A stretch of DNA of 64,000 nucleotides from Planktothrix tepida PCC 9214 (GTDB taxonomy: Bacteria > Cyanobacteriota > Cyanobacteriia > Cyanobacteriales > Microcoleaceae), in assembly GCF_900009145.1 (NCBI RefSeq), contig NZ_LN889782.1:133128-197127 (forward strand), read 5' to 3'. Below are positions 26,901 through 36,599 of this stretch, one piece after another. Under the pieces are notes generated by a model, which was not told where the DNA came from, made no database searches, and worked only from the letters and a program-made list of their open reading frames with translations. A program made the translations under genes and the position numbers. Every line of letters begins with the position of its first letter. The first letter of the stretch is position 1.

Positions 26901-28496
26901 ATGGATAATCATTCGATGCTGGAAACCTATATTAATCTAGGTCAACAACATTATCAACAGAAGAATTGGCAACAAGCTCTGATCAATTATCAAAAAGTGA
27001 TTAAAATTCAACCGAACACCCCTTTGATTCATTATCAAATTGGAGAGATTTATTGGAATTTGCAAGACTGGGAAAATGCGATCGCAGCTTTTCAACAGGA
27101 AATAACCCTTAATCCTAATTTTCCTCAGTCATATTTTTTTATGGCAAATAGTTTGATGCAATTAAGATTATGGAAACCTGCGATTGAAGCTTATTTAAAA
27201 GCTTTACAATTACAACCGGATTTTGTCTGGAGTTACTATGGTTTAGGTTATGCTTATTTCCAAGATCATCAATGGGAAAATGCGATCGCAAATTATTTAA
27301 AAACAATTGAATTAAACCCAGATTTAATTGATAGTTATCAAAACTTAGGTTATTCTTGCATTAAATTGGGTCACTGGAACCAAGCTTTAGAATATTATAA
27401 CCAATTATTAACCTTTGAAGGAGCAGTTCTTTTTCCTCCCCATAACCATTTGCGAGAAATGTTAATCCAAGGGAAAACAGTTCAACTCTCAGATAACCCT
27501 AAACGTCCAGACTCAAAAATTATTAAAATTTTCCAAGCTGACCCCGGTTTATATAGTATGATTAATCAGCAATCTTCTGGTTATCAAAAACAAGTCTTTT
27601 CTGGTCTTAAAGATCAAGGAATTGAGGTGACACAAGATCTCCGAGAAGCAGATCTTATTATTTCTCAATATTTTGTCGTTTTAGAAAGTTTTGCTCGTCA
27701 ATATGGTCAGATCAAAAAATACCTTTTATATACCGAAGAACCTCGGTTTGATCTAAATTTTGAGAATAAAATTAATGTAGAGGGTGTAGATATCCATATT
27801 ATGAATATTTACACGGGAGACGTATTTTTAAATAATTATAGTTTATGTATTTGGCGGAGTAATGTGTTTAGCCAACCCTTAAACCCAATAATTGAGGATG
27901 ATTTTTGGCGACCGCAAGACAAAATAATTGTGGCGTTGATGTCAAAACATCCGGTTGCTGGCTTTACGACTTTAGTTCGGGATGGAAATAGTATTGATTT
28001 GTATGAAATCCGAAATCACATTGCTTTAGAAGGTCATCGCTTAGGGAAAGTTGATATTTATGGAAAAGGTTGGGAAGCGGGAGTAACCATCGAAGACTCT
28101 AGGGATGGAGACTGGACAAATCGCAAGTTTGAAATTCTCCAAGATTATCATTTTAATCTGTGTTTTGAAAATACCATAGCTCCCCATTATTGTACTGAAA
28201 AAATTTGGGATGCGATTATTGGCGGCTGTTTACCGATTTATTACGGTGGACAGAATTCAACAATTTATGAGGATTTTCCCCAAAATAGTTTTTTAGACTA
28301 TTGTGAGTTTAATCATCCTCAAGAGTTATTCCAATATATTGAAAAAATGACATTTTCGGAATATCGAGAACGGTTGAATTTGTGTATTGAGACGTTTAAT
28401 CAAGTCGGGGAAACCTTAAAAAACAATAATTTTTATATTCCGAAACGGACGGATAATTTAGCAAGAAAAATTAGAAGTATTGTTTGTGTTCTATAA
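26901..28496 (+). CDS. TPR repeats fused to a GT10 domain, copy 2
   Basis: A 531-residue paralogue of the gene at 18442. About five TPR units (residues 6-165) precede a linker and a GT10 domain (about 205-530) with YTEEPRFDLNF near 280 and NLCFENTIAPHYCTEKIWDA near 425. It lacks the 55-residue N-terminal extension and two or so TPRs of copy 1. Predicted activity is GDP-sugar dependent transfer, fucosyltransferase-like; donor and acceptor unknown. The last 26 bases overlap the end of the convergent rsmE gene. Upstream foldback and promoter resemble those of copy 1, so gene and control region were duplicated together. Confidence 0.85.
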   Translation: MDNHSMLETYINLGQQHYQQKNWQQALINYQKVIKIQPNTPLIHYQIGEIYWNLQDWENAIAAFQQEITLNPNFPQSYFFMANSLMQLRLWKPAIEAYLKALQLQPDFVWSYYGLGYAYFQDHQWENAIANYLKTIELNPDLIDSYQNLGYSCIKLGHWNQALEYYNQLLTFEGAVLFPPHNHLREMLIQGKTVQLSDNPKRPDSKIIKIFQADPGLYSMINQQSSGYQKQVFSGLKDQGIEVTQDLREADLIISQYFVVLESFARQYGQIKKYLLYTEEPRFDLNFENKINVEGVDIHIMNIYTGDVFLNNYSLCIWRSNVFSQPLNPIIEDDFWRPQDKIIVALMSKHPVAGFTTLVRDGNSIDLYEIRNHIALEGHRLGKVDIYGKGWEAGVTIEDSRDGDWTNRKFEILQDYHFNLCFENTIAPHYCTEKIWDAIIGGCLPIYYGGQNSTIYEDFPQNSFLDYCEFNHPQELFQYIEKMTFSEYRERLNLCIETFNQVGETLKNNNFYIPKRTDNLARKIRSIVCVL

Positions 28497-29247
28497 TACC
28501 CATCATCTGAGATACTGCTACAATCGGTGCTGTAACGGCTCTTAAGATGCGTTTTCCTAACGAGACGGGTTGAAATCCCATACTAATCGCTGCTTGAATT
28601 TCTTCTTCCGTCCACCCCCCTTCTGGCCCTGTTGCAATCATGATTTTATCGGGTATTTTATCAGCTATAATTGACATTAATTCTAACATAAAAGGTTGAT
28701 AATTTCCTCGACTTTCAAAAATATATTGAACAGAAGATTGAGTGTTACTTTTAAAGGTTGATAGGGTTAATAATCCTTGTGGAAACGAAACCGGATCATA
28801 AATTTTGGGAATAATCTGACGTTCCGATTGTTCTGCGGCTTCTGTAGCAATTCTGCGCCACCGTTCTACCTTTTGAGGACTGGGTTTTAAGAGAGTTCTT
28901 TTACTAATAACAGGGATAAATTGTGTTACACCTAATTCCGTACAACAGCGCACAATTTCCTCAAATCCATCTCCTTTGGGTAAGGCTATGATTAATATAA
29001 TTTCAACGGGTAATTCAGTTTGTATTGAGACCGTTTCGATTAATTTAGCTTGGGGAGAAACAGAAGGTAAATTAACGATTAATTCTACTATCCACCATTG
29101 ACCCTGACCTTCAATAATAATAATAAAGCGATCGCCCTGTTTCAACCGTAACACTCGACCTAAATAATGCTGTTGTTCAGCCGTTAAAATCAGGTGTTCG
29201 TCTTGAATTTGTTCAGGAGCGATCGCAATGCGTTGAAGTTGAACCAT
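28471..29247 (-). CDS. rsmE: 16S rRNA m3U1498 methyltransferase RsmE
   Basis: SPOUT-class methyltransferase that N3-methylates U1498 of 16S rRNA using SAM. The 258-residue product has an N-terminal PUA-like domain (HYLGRVLRLKQGD near 28-40) and the C-terminal SPOUT knot: LPKGDGFEEIVRCCTELGV near 110, ATGPEGGWTEEEI near 205 and LGKRILRAVTAPIVAVS near 232. Its end overlaps the convergent GT10 gene by 26 bases. Confidence 0.93.
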   Translation of the reverse strand: MVQLQRIAIAPEQIQDEHLILTAEQQHYLGRVLRLKQGDRFIIIIEGQGQWWIVELIVNLPSVSPQAKLIETVSIQTELPVEIILIIALPKGDGFEEIVRCCTELGVTQFIPVISKRTLLKPSPQKVERWRRIATEAAEQSERQIIPKIYDPVSFPQGLLTLSTFKSNTQSSVQYIFESRGNYQPFMLELMSIIADKIPDKIMIATGPEGGWTEEEIQAAISMGFQPVSLGKRILRAVTAPIVAVSQMMGIIEHKQYF

Positions 29248-29270
29248 TGGTAATAAAGGATTAAAGACTC

Positions 29271-29287
29271 GGTTAGATACTCTAACC
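29271..29287 (-). repeat. Small hairpin between sir and rsmE
   Basis: GGTTAG (29271-29276) and CTAACC (29282-29287) form a 6-bp stem with a 5-base loop, between two genes read in the same direction. May be a weak terminator for sir or a processing site. Confidence 0.4.
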
Positions 29288-29311
29288 TAAAATCCTCCCC
29301 ATTCAACCTAA

Positions 29312-31306
29312 CTACTGGACTTTCAGTTTTTCTAAATATTCTTCAATTGCTTGAGTGGCTAACTCAACCACTGGTTTCCCCAATCGTTTAGATTCAGCTT
29401 TTAACTGATTATAAATGGAATCTCGAACACTAACCCGATGTCGGATTTTGCTCGTATCTAGGGGAGCATCAGAATCGCTAATCTCTGGTAGGGTCTGGCT
29501 ACCCGTAAAAACGGGCGCTTCTTGAGTTTCAATGTTCATTGAGACAGTCGTTGAGTAAGAGGTTATAAACTTGCGAAGCGCATCAAAGCCGACACGATAG
29601 CAAAAATCCCCAAAACTCTCTCCGGGTTTCCGATCCTGTTTAAAATAAACTAAGATGGGAGTCAGAAAAGTTTCGAGATCATGAATCGATAAGCGATCCA
29701 CAAAAGCTTCAGCCAATCGTGTCTGATTCGGAGAACCCCCTAACCAAATTTGATAGGTATCAGGAGCACTCCCAACAAAGCCTAACTCCGCCATGTAGGG
29801 TCGAGCACAACCGTTAGGGCATCCCGTCATCCGAATGACAAAATGCTCTTGTTGCAAACCCACATTGTCCAACAATACCCGAATCCGTCCCAATAGACTA
29901 GGGATGACCCGTTCTGATTCTGTCATCGCCAATCCGCAGGTCGGTAACGCCGGACACGCCATTGAATAACGTTCTAGGGGATCAATTTCCGTTTCGGTTT
30001 TAATCCCATGTTCTTTAAGGAGGGTTTGAATCTTGGGTTGAACCTCTGGGGAAATTTCATACAGAATTACATTTTGACTCGCCGTGACTAACATCGGGAC
30101 GTGAAACTGTTCTACAATTTGGCGTAAAACCGTTTTCAGGCGGAAATTTCCTTCATCTTTAATCCGACCATTATCAACGGAAATTCCCAGGAATAATTTC
30201 CCATCTCCTTGTTCATGCCACCCTAAATAATCTTCATAGTTCCAAGCGGGTAAAGGTTTAAACGGTTGAAAGGATTTTCCGAAATATTCTTCAGCTTTTT
30301 CACGGAATTGATTCACACCCCAATCATGAATTAAATATTTCAGTCTGGCGTGACGTCGGTTGGTGCGATCGCCATAATCTCGTTGAGTCGCAACAATGGC
30401 TTTCACCACATCATAAATATCTGCTTTATCCACATAGCCAATTTCATCAGCCATACGGGCAAAGGTTTCTTCTTTATTATGAGTCCGTCCTAAGCCACCC
30501 CCAGCTAAAATATTAAATCCTTCTAACTCTCCGGCTGCATTAGTAATCACCACTAAACCCAAATCTTGAGTATAGATATCCAGGGAATTATCTCCGGGAA
30601 CTGTTACCGCACATTTAAACTTGCGGGGCATATAATAAGTGCCATAAATCGGTTCTTCCGAGTCCGTATAATTCGTACCATTTGTATTGCGAAGACGAGC
30701 CGCTTTAACTTCTGGATCTTCTTCTGCGGTAATAAATTTTTCCCCATCTAACCAGATCTCATAATAAGCTCCTGTTTGGGGGGCAAGCAAATCAGCAATA
30801 TTATTGGCATAAGTCCGGGCATATTCATACTCAGGACGATTTTTATAAGGTGCTGGAGGTGCTAAAACGTTGCGGTTAATATCTCCACAAGCTCCTAAAG
30901 TTGACCCCATACTATTAATAATAGAAGCCAAAACTGTTTTAAGATTTTTCTTTAAAACTCCATGTAACTGGAACCCTTGACGAGTGGTAGCCCGAATTGT
31001 ATGGTTGCCATATTCATCGGATAAGCGATCCAGAGTTAAATACAATTGAGGTGGAATAAACCCCCCAGGACTGCGGGTTCGCAGCATCATTCCATAGTCT
31101 CTTTCCTGTCCCTTAACTCGATTATCTCGGTTATCTTGTTGGTAAGAACCGTGAAACTTGAGAATTTGAATCGCATCCTCAGAGAAGAAGTTCAAATCGT
31201 TTAACAGTTCTGTTGCGAGGGGTTCCCGCAAGAAATTGCTACGTTCTTTCAGTCCTTCAACTTTCGATGGTTTACTCACCTTGGGAGATGTTGCAGATAG
31301 AGTCAT
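29312..31306 (-). CDS. sir: Ferredoxin-sulfite reductase with a ribbon-helix-helix-like C-terminal tail
   Basis: Siroheme/[4Fe-4S] enzyme reducing sulfite to sulfide for cysteine synthesis. The 664-residue product carries the doubled SiR/NiR fold: [12 protein letters not shown] and [13 protein letters not shown] in the N-half. The cluster-binding cysteines are in [10 protein letters not shown] (near residue 450) and in [16 protein letters not shown] (near 490). The last 40-50 residues, [20 protein letters not shown] followed by [20 protein letters not shown], look like a beta-strand plus two helices of a ribbon-helix-helix domain and are not part of the catalytic fold. An ATG start is supported by the conserved N-terminus. 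No cys genes are adjacent. Confidence 0.92.
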   Translation of the reverse strand: MTLSATSPKVSKPSKVEGLKERSNFLREPLATELLNDLNFFSEDAIQILKFHGSYQQDNRDNRVKGQERDYGMMLRTRSPGGFIPPQLYLTLDRLSDEYGNHTIRATTRQGFQLHGVLKKNLKTVLASIINSMGSTLGACGDINRNVLAPPAPYKNRPEYEYARTYANNIADLLAPQTGAYYEIWLDGEKFITAEEDPEVKAARLRNTNGTNYTDSEEPIYGTYYMPRKFKCAVTVPGDNSLDIYTQDLGLVVITNAAGELEGFNILAGGGLGRTHNKEETFARMADEIGYVDKADIYDVVKAIVATQRDYGDRTNRRHARLKYLIHDWGVNQFREKAEEYFGKSFQPFKPLPAWNYEDYLGWHEQGDGKLFLGISVDNGRIKDEGNFRLKTVLRQIVEQFHVPMLVTASQNVILYEISPEVQPKIQTLLKEHGIKTETEIDPLERYSMACPALPTCGLAMTESERVIPSLLGRIRVLLDNVGLQQEHFVIRMTGCPNGCARPYMAELGFVGSAPDTYQIWLGGSPNQTRLAEAFVDRLSIHDLETFLTPILVYFKQDRKPGESFGDFCYRVGFDALRKFITSYSTTVSMNIETQEAPVFTGSQTLPEISDSDAPLDTSKIRHRVSVRDSIYNQLKAESKRLGKPVVELATQAIEEYLEKLKVQ

Positions 31307-31515
31307 GAGCGTGTGATCCCTTCTTCAATAAAAAACTTCTACGGGTTCAGCGTTGCGGTTGTGATCAACTCCAGTTCAACCCGATTGTTTTCAAACCCCA
31401 GTAATTCGGTCGGAATTATCGGTATTCAACTTGATCGTAACATGGGGGTAGTCACAATTGTCCCGTATTATGACCGTCTTCCACTCGATCACAATCAAAT
31501 ATTAAGAAATTACCT

Positions 31516-31773
31516 ATGCCAGATGCCTTAATGTACAACGAAGACACCTTTGTGGTGTTAGAAACGAACCAACCCGAACAGTTCTTGAGTGCTGAGGAAC
31601 TGCTGTCTAAGCTCAAATCAGTTTTGGCGGAGTGTCAAGACAACTTACCCAGAGATTTACAGTGCTTTACCACCATTGAAGAACAAGCCAAGTATCTGCT
31701 TGATACAAGCTGTGACCTAGATGTGGGTGCAGGTCAATATCTGCAATGGTATGCGGTGCGGTTAGAGAAGTAA
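31516..31773 (+). CDS. CRR7-like protein (NDH-1 complex factor)
   Basis: An 85-residue soluble protein matching my recollection of the CHLORORESPIRATORY REDUCTION 7 family, whose plant member is needed to assemble or stabilise the NAD(P)H dehydrogenase-like complex. Recognised features are VVLETNQPEQFL near residues 13-24 and the C-terminal GQYLQWYAVRLEK. A role in cyanobacterial NDH-1 is inferred by family. Divergent from sir, 210 bases apart. Confidence 0.75.
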   Translation: MPDALMYNEDTFVVLETNQPEQFLSAEELLSKLKSVLAECQDNLPRDLQCFTTIEEQAKYLLDTSCDLDVGAGQYLQWYAVRLEK

Positions 31774-31967
31774 CTTTCACCCCCTGACGTTGACCAACGC
31801 TGTAGAAAAGTTTAGAAATGATCTGGGGGGGGGTGACAAAGAGGGTTAAGATATAGACCTAATAAGGGTTACAGCATATCAACAGGGTTGATAAAAGCTT
31901 GGCTGTCTATTTTTCCCCCATCAGCATTTCGGGCGGGTTGCCACCCCCCAGCCTTATTTCCTAGGAT

Positions 31968-32513
31968 TTAATTTTCTACAATTAAAGCCACATCAATCTG
32001 TTCTTCTTGGGGTTGGGTAATTTCAACTTTAAGACCAGGGCCAAAGAACTTAGCGATTTTCTCTTGTTTATTTTGCCAAGTGTCTAGGGATATCAAGGGG
32101 GAATAAAACTGTAAAATCAGGGTATAGGAACCATTAATGAGGGTTTCTCGAATCCCTTGGAGGACAGGACGTTCTTCTCGGTTGGAGCCCAGTGCCAGAC
32201 GTTCTAAGGTATCAGATAAATGGGCTTCTTGGCCATAGCGATAACGGGTGACATCTTTGCGGATTTGATTCTGAGTCTCTGTGGCTTGTTGCTCTCGTAC
32301 CGCTAAAACCTCAGAGGATGTCGCTTGAGTCATCGGAATGGGTTTTAATTCTGCTGCTTTGAGGGCGAGTCCCCCCAATAATAGGGGAATACCATAGAAA
32401 AATCCAGCTAAATTTAAGGTAGCATTATCTGCAAAATAAGCTGCAAAACCCACTACGGTTAAAATTCCACCTACCACTAAACCCAGGGCGCCCAGAGAAG
32501 TTTGACGTAACAT
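31968..32513 (-). CDS. DUF2854 membrane protein
   Basis: A 181-residue cyanobacterial/plastid DUF2854 protein of unknown function. Two hydrophobic segments near residues 7-28 and 32-50 (LGLVVGGILTVVGFAAYF, LNLAGFFYGIPLLLGGLAL), then a soluble domain. I chose the ATG at 32513 (MLRQTSLGALG), where the family normally begins; an in-frame GTG at 32546 would add 11 residues without a better ribosome site. Convergent with the CRR7-like gene. Confidence 0.75.
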   Translation of the reverse strand: MLRQTSLGALGLVVGGILTVVGFAAYFADNATLNLAGFFYGIPLLLGGLALKAAELKPIPMTQATSSEVLAVREQQATETQNQIRKDVTRYRYGQEAHLSDTLERLALGSNREERPVLQGIRETLINGSYTLILQFYSPLISLDTWQNKQEKIAKFFGPGLKVEITQPQEEQIDVALIVEN

Positions 32514-32669
32514 ATTATAAATCACTATTCGTCCGCGAAAATTCACTCTCTGATTTTAAGCTAGGACTCTGTTTAATGGTTTATTAGAGAAAACCTATAT
32601 TTCTATATTCAACGCTGGCTTCTGGAAACAAAGCAGGGTTCGGATATACCTTGTCATCGGACGTTCAAC

Positions 32670-32936
32670 ATGACAACTAACGACGAAGATCAATCAACTG
32701 CTAATATTAAACGCAAACTACTAGAGCAGATTAACACGCTCAAGCGCGAAGACGAACGATTGTACAACATCCTAGCTATCGATGTTTGGGCTTTAGCGAA
32801 AACGATGGATGAGTTTCAACCCGGCTTTTGGAGTGCTTTTATGAAAAACCGCGAAAAAGCTTTAAAACGGTTCCTCGCTGAATCTGCTAAAAATAAACCC
32901 GATACTGATACAAAACGACCCCCTTTTCTACGGTAG
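32670..32936 (+). CDS. Small conserved protein, 88 aa
   Basis: Not recognised by name. A charged, helical protein with a conserved-looking core FQPGFWSAFMKNREKALKRF near residues 50-70 and a basic, Pro-containing tail. It starts at an ATG about 120 bases from the divergent DUF2854 gene and ends 37 bases before the response-regulator gene. Codon use is like its neighbours. Probably a real cyanobacterial small protein. Confidence 0.6.
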   Translation: MTTNDEDQSTANIKRKLLEQINTLKREDERLYNILAIDVWALAKTMDEFQPGFWSAFMKNREKALKRFLAESAKNKPDTDTKRPPFLR

Positions 32937-32973
32937 CCTTGGATTAAATTTTAGGTTGTATTGATTAACAAAC

Positions 32974-33654
32974 ATGAGGATTTTATTAGTCGAAGATGAT
33001 GAACGAATTACAAAAGCCTTAGCTGAAGCCTTCATGGATCATCATTATGTAGTGGATGTTGTTCATGATGGTCAGATGGGGTGGGAGTTTGTGGAATCGG
33101 CTGCTTATGATGTGATTATATTAGATGTGATGTTACCTCGACTCAATGGGATTCAGTTTTGTCAACAATTAAGACAACGAGGGAATACAACACCTGTATT
33201 GATGTTAACAGCCAAAGATACCAGTGCCGATAAAGTATTAGGGTTAGATGTGGGGGCTGACGATTATGTGATTAAACCGTTTGATTTACAAGAGTTATTA
33301 GCTAGAGTTCGAGCTTTATTAAGGCGAGGAAATTCCGCTTTGCCTCCTGTATTAGAATGGGAAAATCTTCGCCTAGATCCCAATAGTTGTGAAGTAACAT
33401 ATTGTGAAAAAATTTTATCTTTAACGCCTAAAGAATATGGGTTGTTAGAATTATTTTTGCGAAATCCTGGACGAGTGCTTTCACGAGAAATGATTTTAGA
33501 TCACCTTTGGTCTTTTGAAGATATTCCGGGTGATGATACAGTTAAAACCCATATTAAACGGTTAAGGCAAAAACTGAAAATAGTGGGAGCATCCTCTACA
33601 TTAATTGAGACAGTATATGGCTTGGGATATCGACTCAAAACGCAACGTGATTAA
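32974..33654 (+). CDS. OmpR/PhoB-type response regulator
   Basis: A 226-residue transcription factor. The receiver domain has acidic pocket Glu7-Asp8-Asp9, phospho-acceptor Asp51 (IILDVMLP) and the conserved Lys near 101 (VIKPFD). The C-terminal winged helix is intact (LTPKEYGLLELFLRNPGRVL, GDDTVKTHIKRLRQKL, ETVYGLGYRL). It resembles cyanobacterial RppA/NrsR-like regulators linked to redox or metal signals; the exact orthologue is not certain. The kinase gene overlaps its end. Confidence 0.92.
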   Translation: MRILLVEDDERITKALAEAFMDHHYVVDVVHDGQMGWEFVESAAYDVIILDVMLPRLNGIQFCQQLRQRGNTTPVLMLTAKDTSADKVLGLDVGADDYVIKPFDLQELLARVRALLRRGNSALPPVLEWENLRLDPNSCEVTYCEKILSLTPKEYGLLELFLRNPGRVLSREMILDHLWSFEDIPGDDTVKTHIKRLRQKLKIVGASSTLIETVYGLGYRLKTQRD

Positions 33655-34951
33655 TCCTGAATTTAGATCTTTAAGCTGGCGGTTATTACTCTCCTATTTA
33701 GGGGTGATGATGGCAATCTCTGCAACTTCAATGATTGCTGTCTATGAATTTTTTTCCTTTAGTTTATATCAACAACTAGACCGTCAATTACTAACCTTAG
33801 CAGATGCAGCTATTCATAGTTTAGCAGAAATAAAAGAACAGAAAATAAATATTAAAGAGCCTAATTATCTGCAATTAGATAATGATGGGGATTTAGATAT
33901 TCCTTGGCAAAATATTCAGCAACCGAGTCAAGGAGTTGAATGGTTTGATCAGAACCGCCAACGAATTGCTAAAGCAGGGAAAGTTTTTCCTCTTATTGAT
34001 TTATCCCATTATAATCAAACTTATACCGTCAATAATCAGAAAATTCGTACCCTAACTTTACAAGTGAACCAAGAACCCAAAGTACAAAAAAAAATTATGG
34101 GTTATGTCCGAATCAGTGAGTCTACAGAATCTATTGAAATGGTACTCAAAAAATTAAGATTAGGGATGATGTTGGGGGGAATTTTAGTATCAGGATTAAC
34201 AGCTTTTGGAGGAATGTGGTTAACCAAACAATCTTTAAAACCCATTGAACGAAGCTTTGAAAAACTCAAACAATTTACCGCCGATGCGTCCCATGAATTG
34301 AGAAATCCTTTAGCGGGAATTAGAACTTGTGTAGAAGTTATGCAAAGTCATCCCGAACGCATTCATCCGGCTGATATTGATAAATTAAAAGCCATCGCTA
34401 GTGGTATCAATCAAATGACAAGCTTAGTAGAAGATTTATTACTCCTAGCGCGCACAGATCAACCCTCTATTTCTATCAGTACAAAGTGGATAATTATTCC
34501 TCTCCATGAACTGTTAGAAGATTTAGTCGAATTTCTCTCTCCTAAAGCTGAACAAAAAGAAGTTAAGTTAAACTTAGATATTCAGAGTGAAGTCAACTTA
34601 AAAGGCGATGGAAATCAACTTTGGCGATTATTCCTAAACTTAATTGAAAATGCAATTTATTATACTGATACTGGGGGAAAAGTTATGGTATCATTAGAAA
34701 AAAGAGAAAAATGGGTTTGGGTGTGCATCAAAGATACGGGAATTGGGATTTCTTCTGAACATTTACCCTTAATTTTTGATCGGTTATGGCGTGCTGATCA
34801 AGCTCGAACTCGACGAGAAGGCGGATGTGGGTTAGGATTAGCGATCGCTCAAACTTTAGCCCAACATCATCAAGGAGAAATTACCGTTACCAGTGAATTA
34901 GGAAAGGGTAGCTGTTTTATGGTGCGTTTTCCCAGTCTACCTAATCCCTAA
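33647..34951 (+). CDS. Sensor histidine kinase
   Basis: Cognate kinase of the preceding regulator. I prefer the GTG at 33647, overlapping the regulator stop by eight bases (translational coupling), giving 434 residues; earlier in-frame starts lie deeper inside the regulator gene. Membrane segments near 14-36 and 172-192 flank a periplasmic sensor of about 135 residues. The H-box His216 (ASHELRNPLAGI), N-box NLIENAIYY, G1 DTGIGI and G2 GGCGLGLAIAQ are all present. There is only a short linker after segment 2. The ligand is unknown; the downstream duplicated membrane protein may be its target. Confidence 0.9.
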   Translation: MINPEFRSLSWRLLLSYLGVMMAISATSMIAVYEFFSFSLYQQLDRQLLTLADAAIHSLAEIKEQKINIKEPNYLQLDNDGDLDIPWQNIQQPSQGVEWFDQNRQRIAKAGKVFPLIDLSHYNQTYTVNNQKIRTLTLQVNQEPKVQKKIMGYVRISESTESIEMVLKKLRLGMMLGGILVSGLTAFGGMWLTKQSLKPIERSFEKLKQFTADASHELRNPLAGIRTCVEVMQSHPERIHPADIDKLKAIASGINQMTSLVEDLLLLARTDQPSISISTKWIIIPLHELLEDLVEFLSPKAEQKEVKLNLDIQSEVNLKGDGNQLWRLFLNLIENAIYYTDTGGKVMVSLEKREKWVWVCIKDTGIGISSEHLPLIFDRLWRADQARTRREGGCGLGLAIAQTLAQHHQGEITVTSELGKGSCFMVRFPSLPNP

Positions 34952-35155
34952 AGCTCTATAATCATCAGTAAATTTAATGGGTAACTTCTGAAGTCGTCAC
35001 CAGTTTGTCACTTTTTAGGTTTATCTTGAAATTCAGGGTTAGAATCATCGTCTTTCTCAATTTTATCGTAAAAACCCTTTTGATTTCATCTGTTAACCTT
35101 GAAAGACGAAAAATTTTACCTTCCTACAATCCTATCATGATTCAGGTTAATCATA

Positions 35156-35734
35156 ATGCAAAATCTTCAATTTCGGAAATTTCATCGTAAAATTGCACCG
35201 ATTGTATTTATTCCTTTATTTTTAACAGCCTTTACCGGAATGACTTATCGTTTGGGCAGAAATTTGATGGGGCTGTCAGAAGAAAAAGCAGATTTTTTAC
35301 TGATTATTCATCAAGGGGAATTTCTAGGAGAAGGGTTAGTTCCGATTTATGTATTATTGGTAGGTTTGGGACTCATTGCTATGATTGTCACCGGATTAAC
35401 AATGGTTCGGTTAGCACAAGAAAAACGTAAAAATGCCCCAAAAAACTCACCTTTAAATGCCAGAAAAATTCATCAAATATTAGCACCAATTGTATTCTTA
35501 CCTTTATTTTTGAGTGCATCAACGGGCATTTTGTATCGACTTGGGGATAGTTGGTTTCATATTCCCGATAAGATTTCTGAACTCTTATTAAGAGTTCACC
35601 AAGGTACTTATTTCGGCTCCTTTGGAAGAACCATTTACGTTGCTTTAATAGGTTTAGGATTAATTGCTATGTTAATTACAGGGCTTAATCTAACCGGAAT
35701 TTTTCGTAAAAAACGGGCTAAAATTTCAGAATAA
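35156..35734 (+). CDS. Internally duplicated PepSY-associated-type membrane protein
   Basis: A 192-residue protein made of two similar halves (about 6-85 and 103-182). Each half has a His near the start (KFHRKIAPIVF; KIHQILAPIVF), a helix, a GLS/IPDK linker, HQGEF or HQGTY, and a closing helix ending GLGLIAMxxTGL. Four membrane helices are predicted, and the paired His residues could bind heme or metal. It resembles PepSY-associated TM helix proteins. It follows a two-component system by 204 bases, so it may be regulated by it. Confidence 0.7.
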   Translation: MQNLQFRKFHRKIAPIVFIPLFLTAFTGMTYRLGRNLMGLSEEKADFLLIIHQGEFLGEGLVPIYVLLVGLGLIAMIVTGLTMVRLAQEKRKNAPKNSPLNARKIHQILAPIVFLPLFLSASTGILYRLGDSWFHIPDKISELLLRVHQGTYFGSFGRTIYVALIGLGLIAMLITGLNLTGIFRKKRAKISE

Positions 35735-35792
35735 CCCGAAGTTTAAACGGAATTAGAAATCAAATTTTTTACTAAAGAAGGGAGTTGTTCGG

Positions 35793-36129
35793 TTAGGGAA
35801 CACGATTTTTAATTAGTCTGATCGCCAACAAAATAACACCAACGATTAACACAACTCCCGGCGGAGGAAAAGTTAAATTTTTGTTAAAATAGCGATCGCA
35901 ATTAACCAAATTCCCGCTCCCATCAATGACGAGCAATTCCAAAATCAATTAATACAGGTTCTAAACTATTATCTCGAATAATAATGTTTCTTGGCTTTTT
36001 TACATCTCGGTGTAATATATGTCTTTCGTGAACTGTCTGCAATGCTTCACCAATGTGTCGAATGTAACGTATTGCTTCAAATTCTGATAAAAAGTTAAAA
36101 TTAGCCCAAAACCCAGTATTTAAAAACAC
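35793..36129 (-). pseudogene. Decayed Ser/Thr protein kinase remnant
   Basis: Minus-strand 35923-36129 encodes the middle of a Hanks-type kinase: IRHIGEALQTVHERHILHRD with the catalytic HRD, the following KKPRNI, then LIDFGIAR (DFG). It stops immediately after the DFG region; the N-lobe and activation segment are missing. Downstream, 35793-35925 encodes two short hydrophobic pieces (GIWLIAIAILT; GVVLIVGVILLAIRL) in different frames, consistent with frameshifted membrane-segment remains. HRD is followed by VKKPRN instead of VKPxN. Not functional as a kinase. Confidence 0.75.
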
Positions 36130-36599
36130 CCGGTTAATCTCAGTTCCGTTAAAATCACATTTGTTGACCCAAATCGAGAGGATTGAGAAGGTCAGGAACT
36201 ATAATGAAAAACTGAACTCAGGTTTCTCAAACACTCATAGTCAGTCGAAATCAACCTCAATTCAGGGTTCAGATGAGATTGAAGAACAGAAACCTTAGTC
36301 CAACTTTAAAACTCCCTCTCTGTTTGTGACATCGTGATTTTTTCCAAGTTCCTAAACTTGAATGGCCGATCCTTTCAATCACAAGGGTTCCCAACTCAGG
36401 AATAGAATCTTAAAAAAGCGATGATAAGGTTGTTAGGGATCAAGAGTAACGGTAGAGGCAATAATCAAGGCAGCTATACAGTTCACTGTTGATAACTCAG
36501 GGTTGACTGCCAACGTGTAAACGCTCCCGACCGATCATCATCACCGTGTTACGATGGCGACAGAGAGAGAATCGTGGAAGAAGAAGGAAGATAAAATAC
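36130..36599 (+). other. Long leader/spacer upstream of pnp
   Basis: No gene seen. A -10-like TATAAT is at 36200-36205. The rest would be an mRNA leader of up to about 395 bases if that promoter is used. pnp leaders are autoregulated in some bacteria, but I see no long conserved stem here. Confidence 0.35.

Noticed and set aside
31313-31531. Plus-strand 72-codon frame before the CRR7-like gene
   Set aside because: Overlaps the divergent control region of sir and runs into the real gene out of frame; no recognisable features.
34995-35190. Plus-strand 61-codon frame before the duplicated membrane protein
   Set aside because: Overlaps the start of the real gene in another frame, with no ribosome site or motif.
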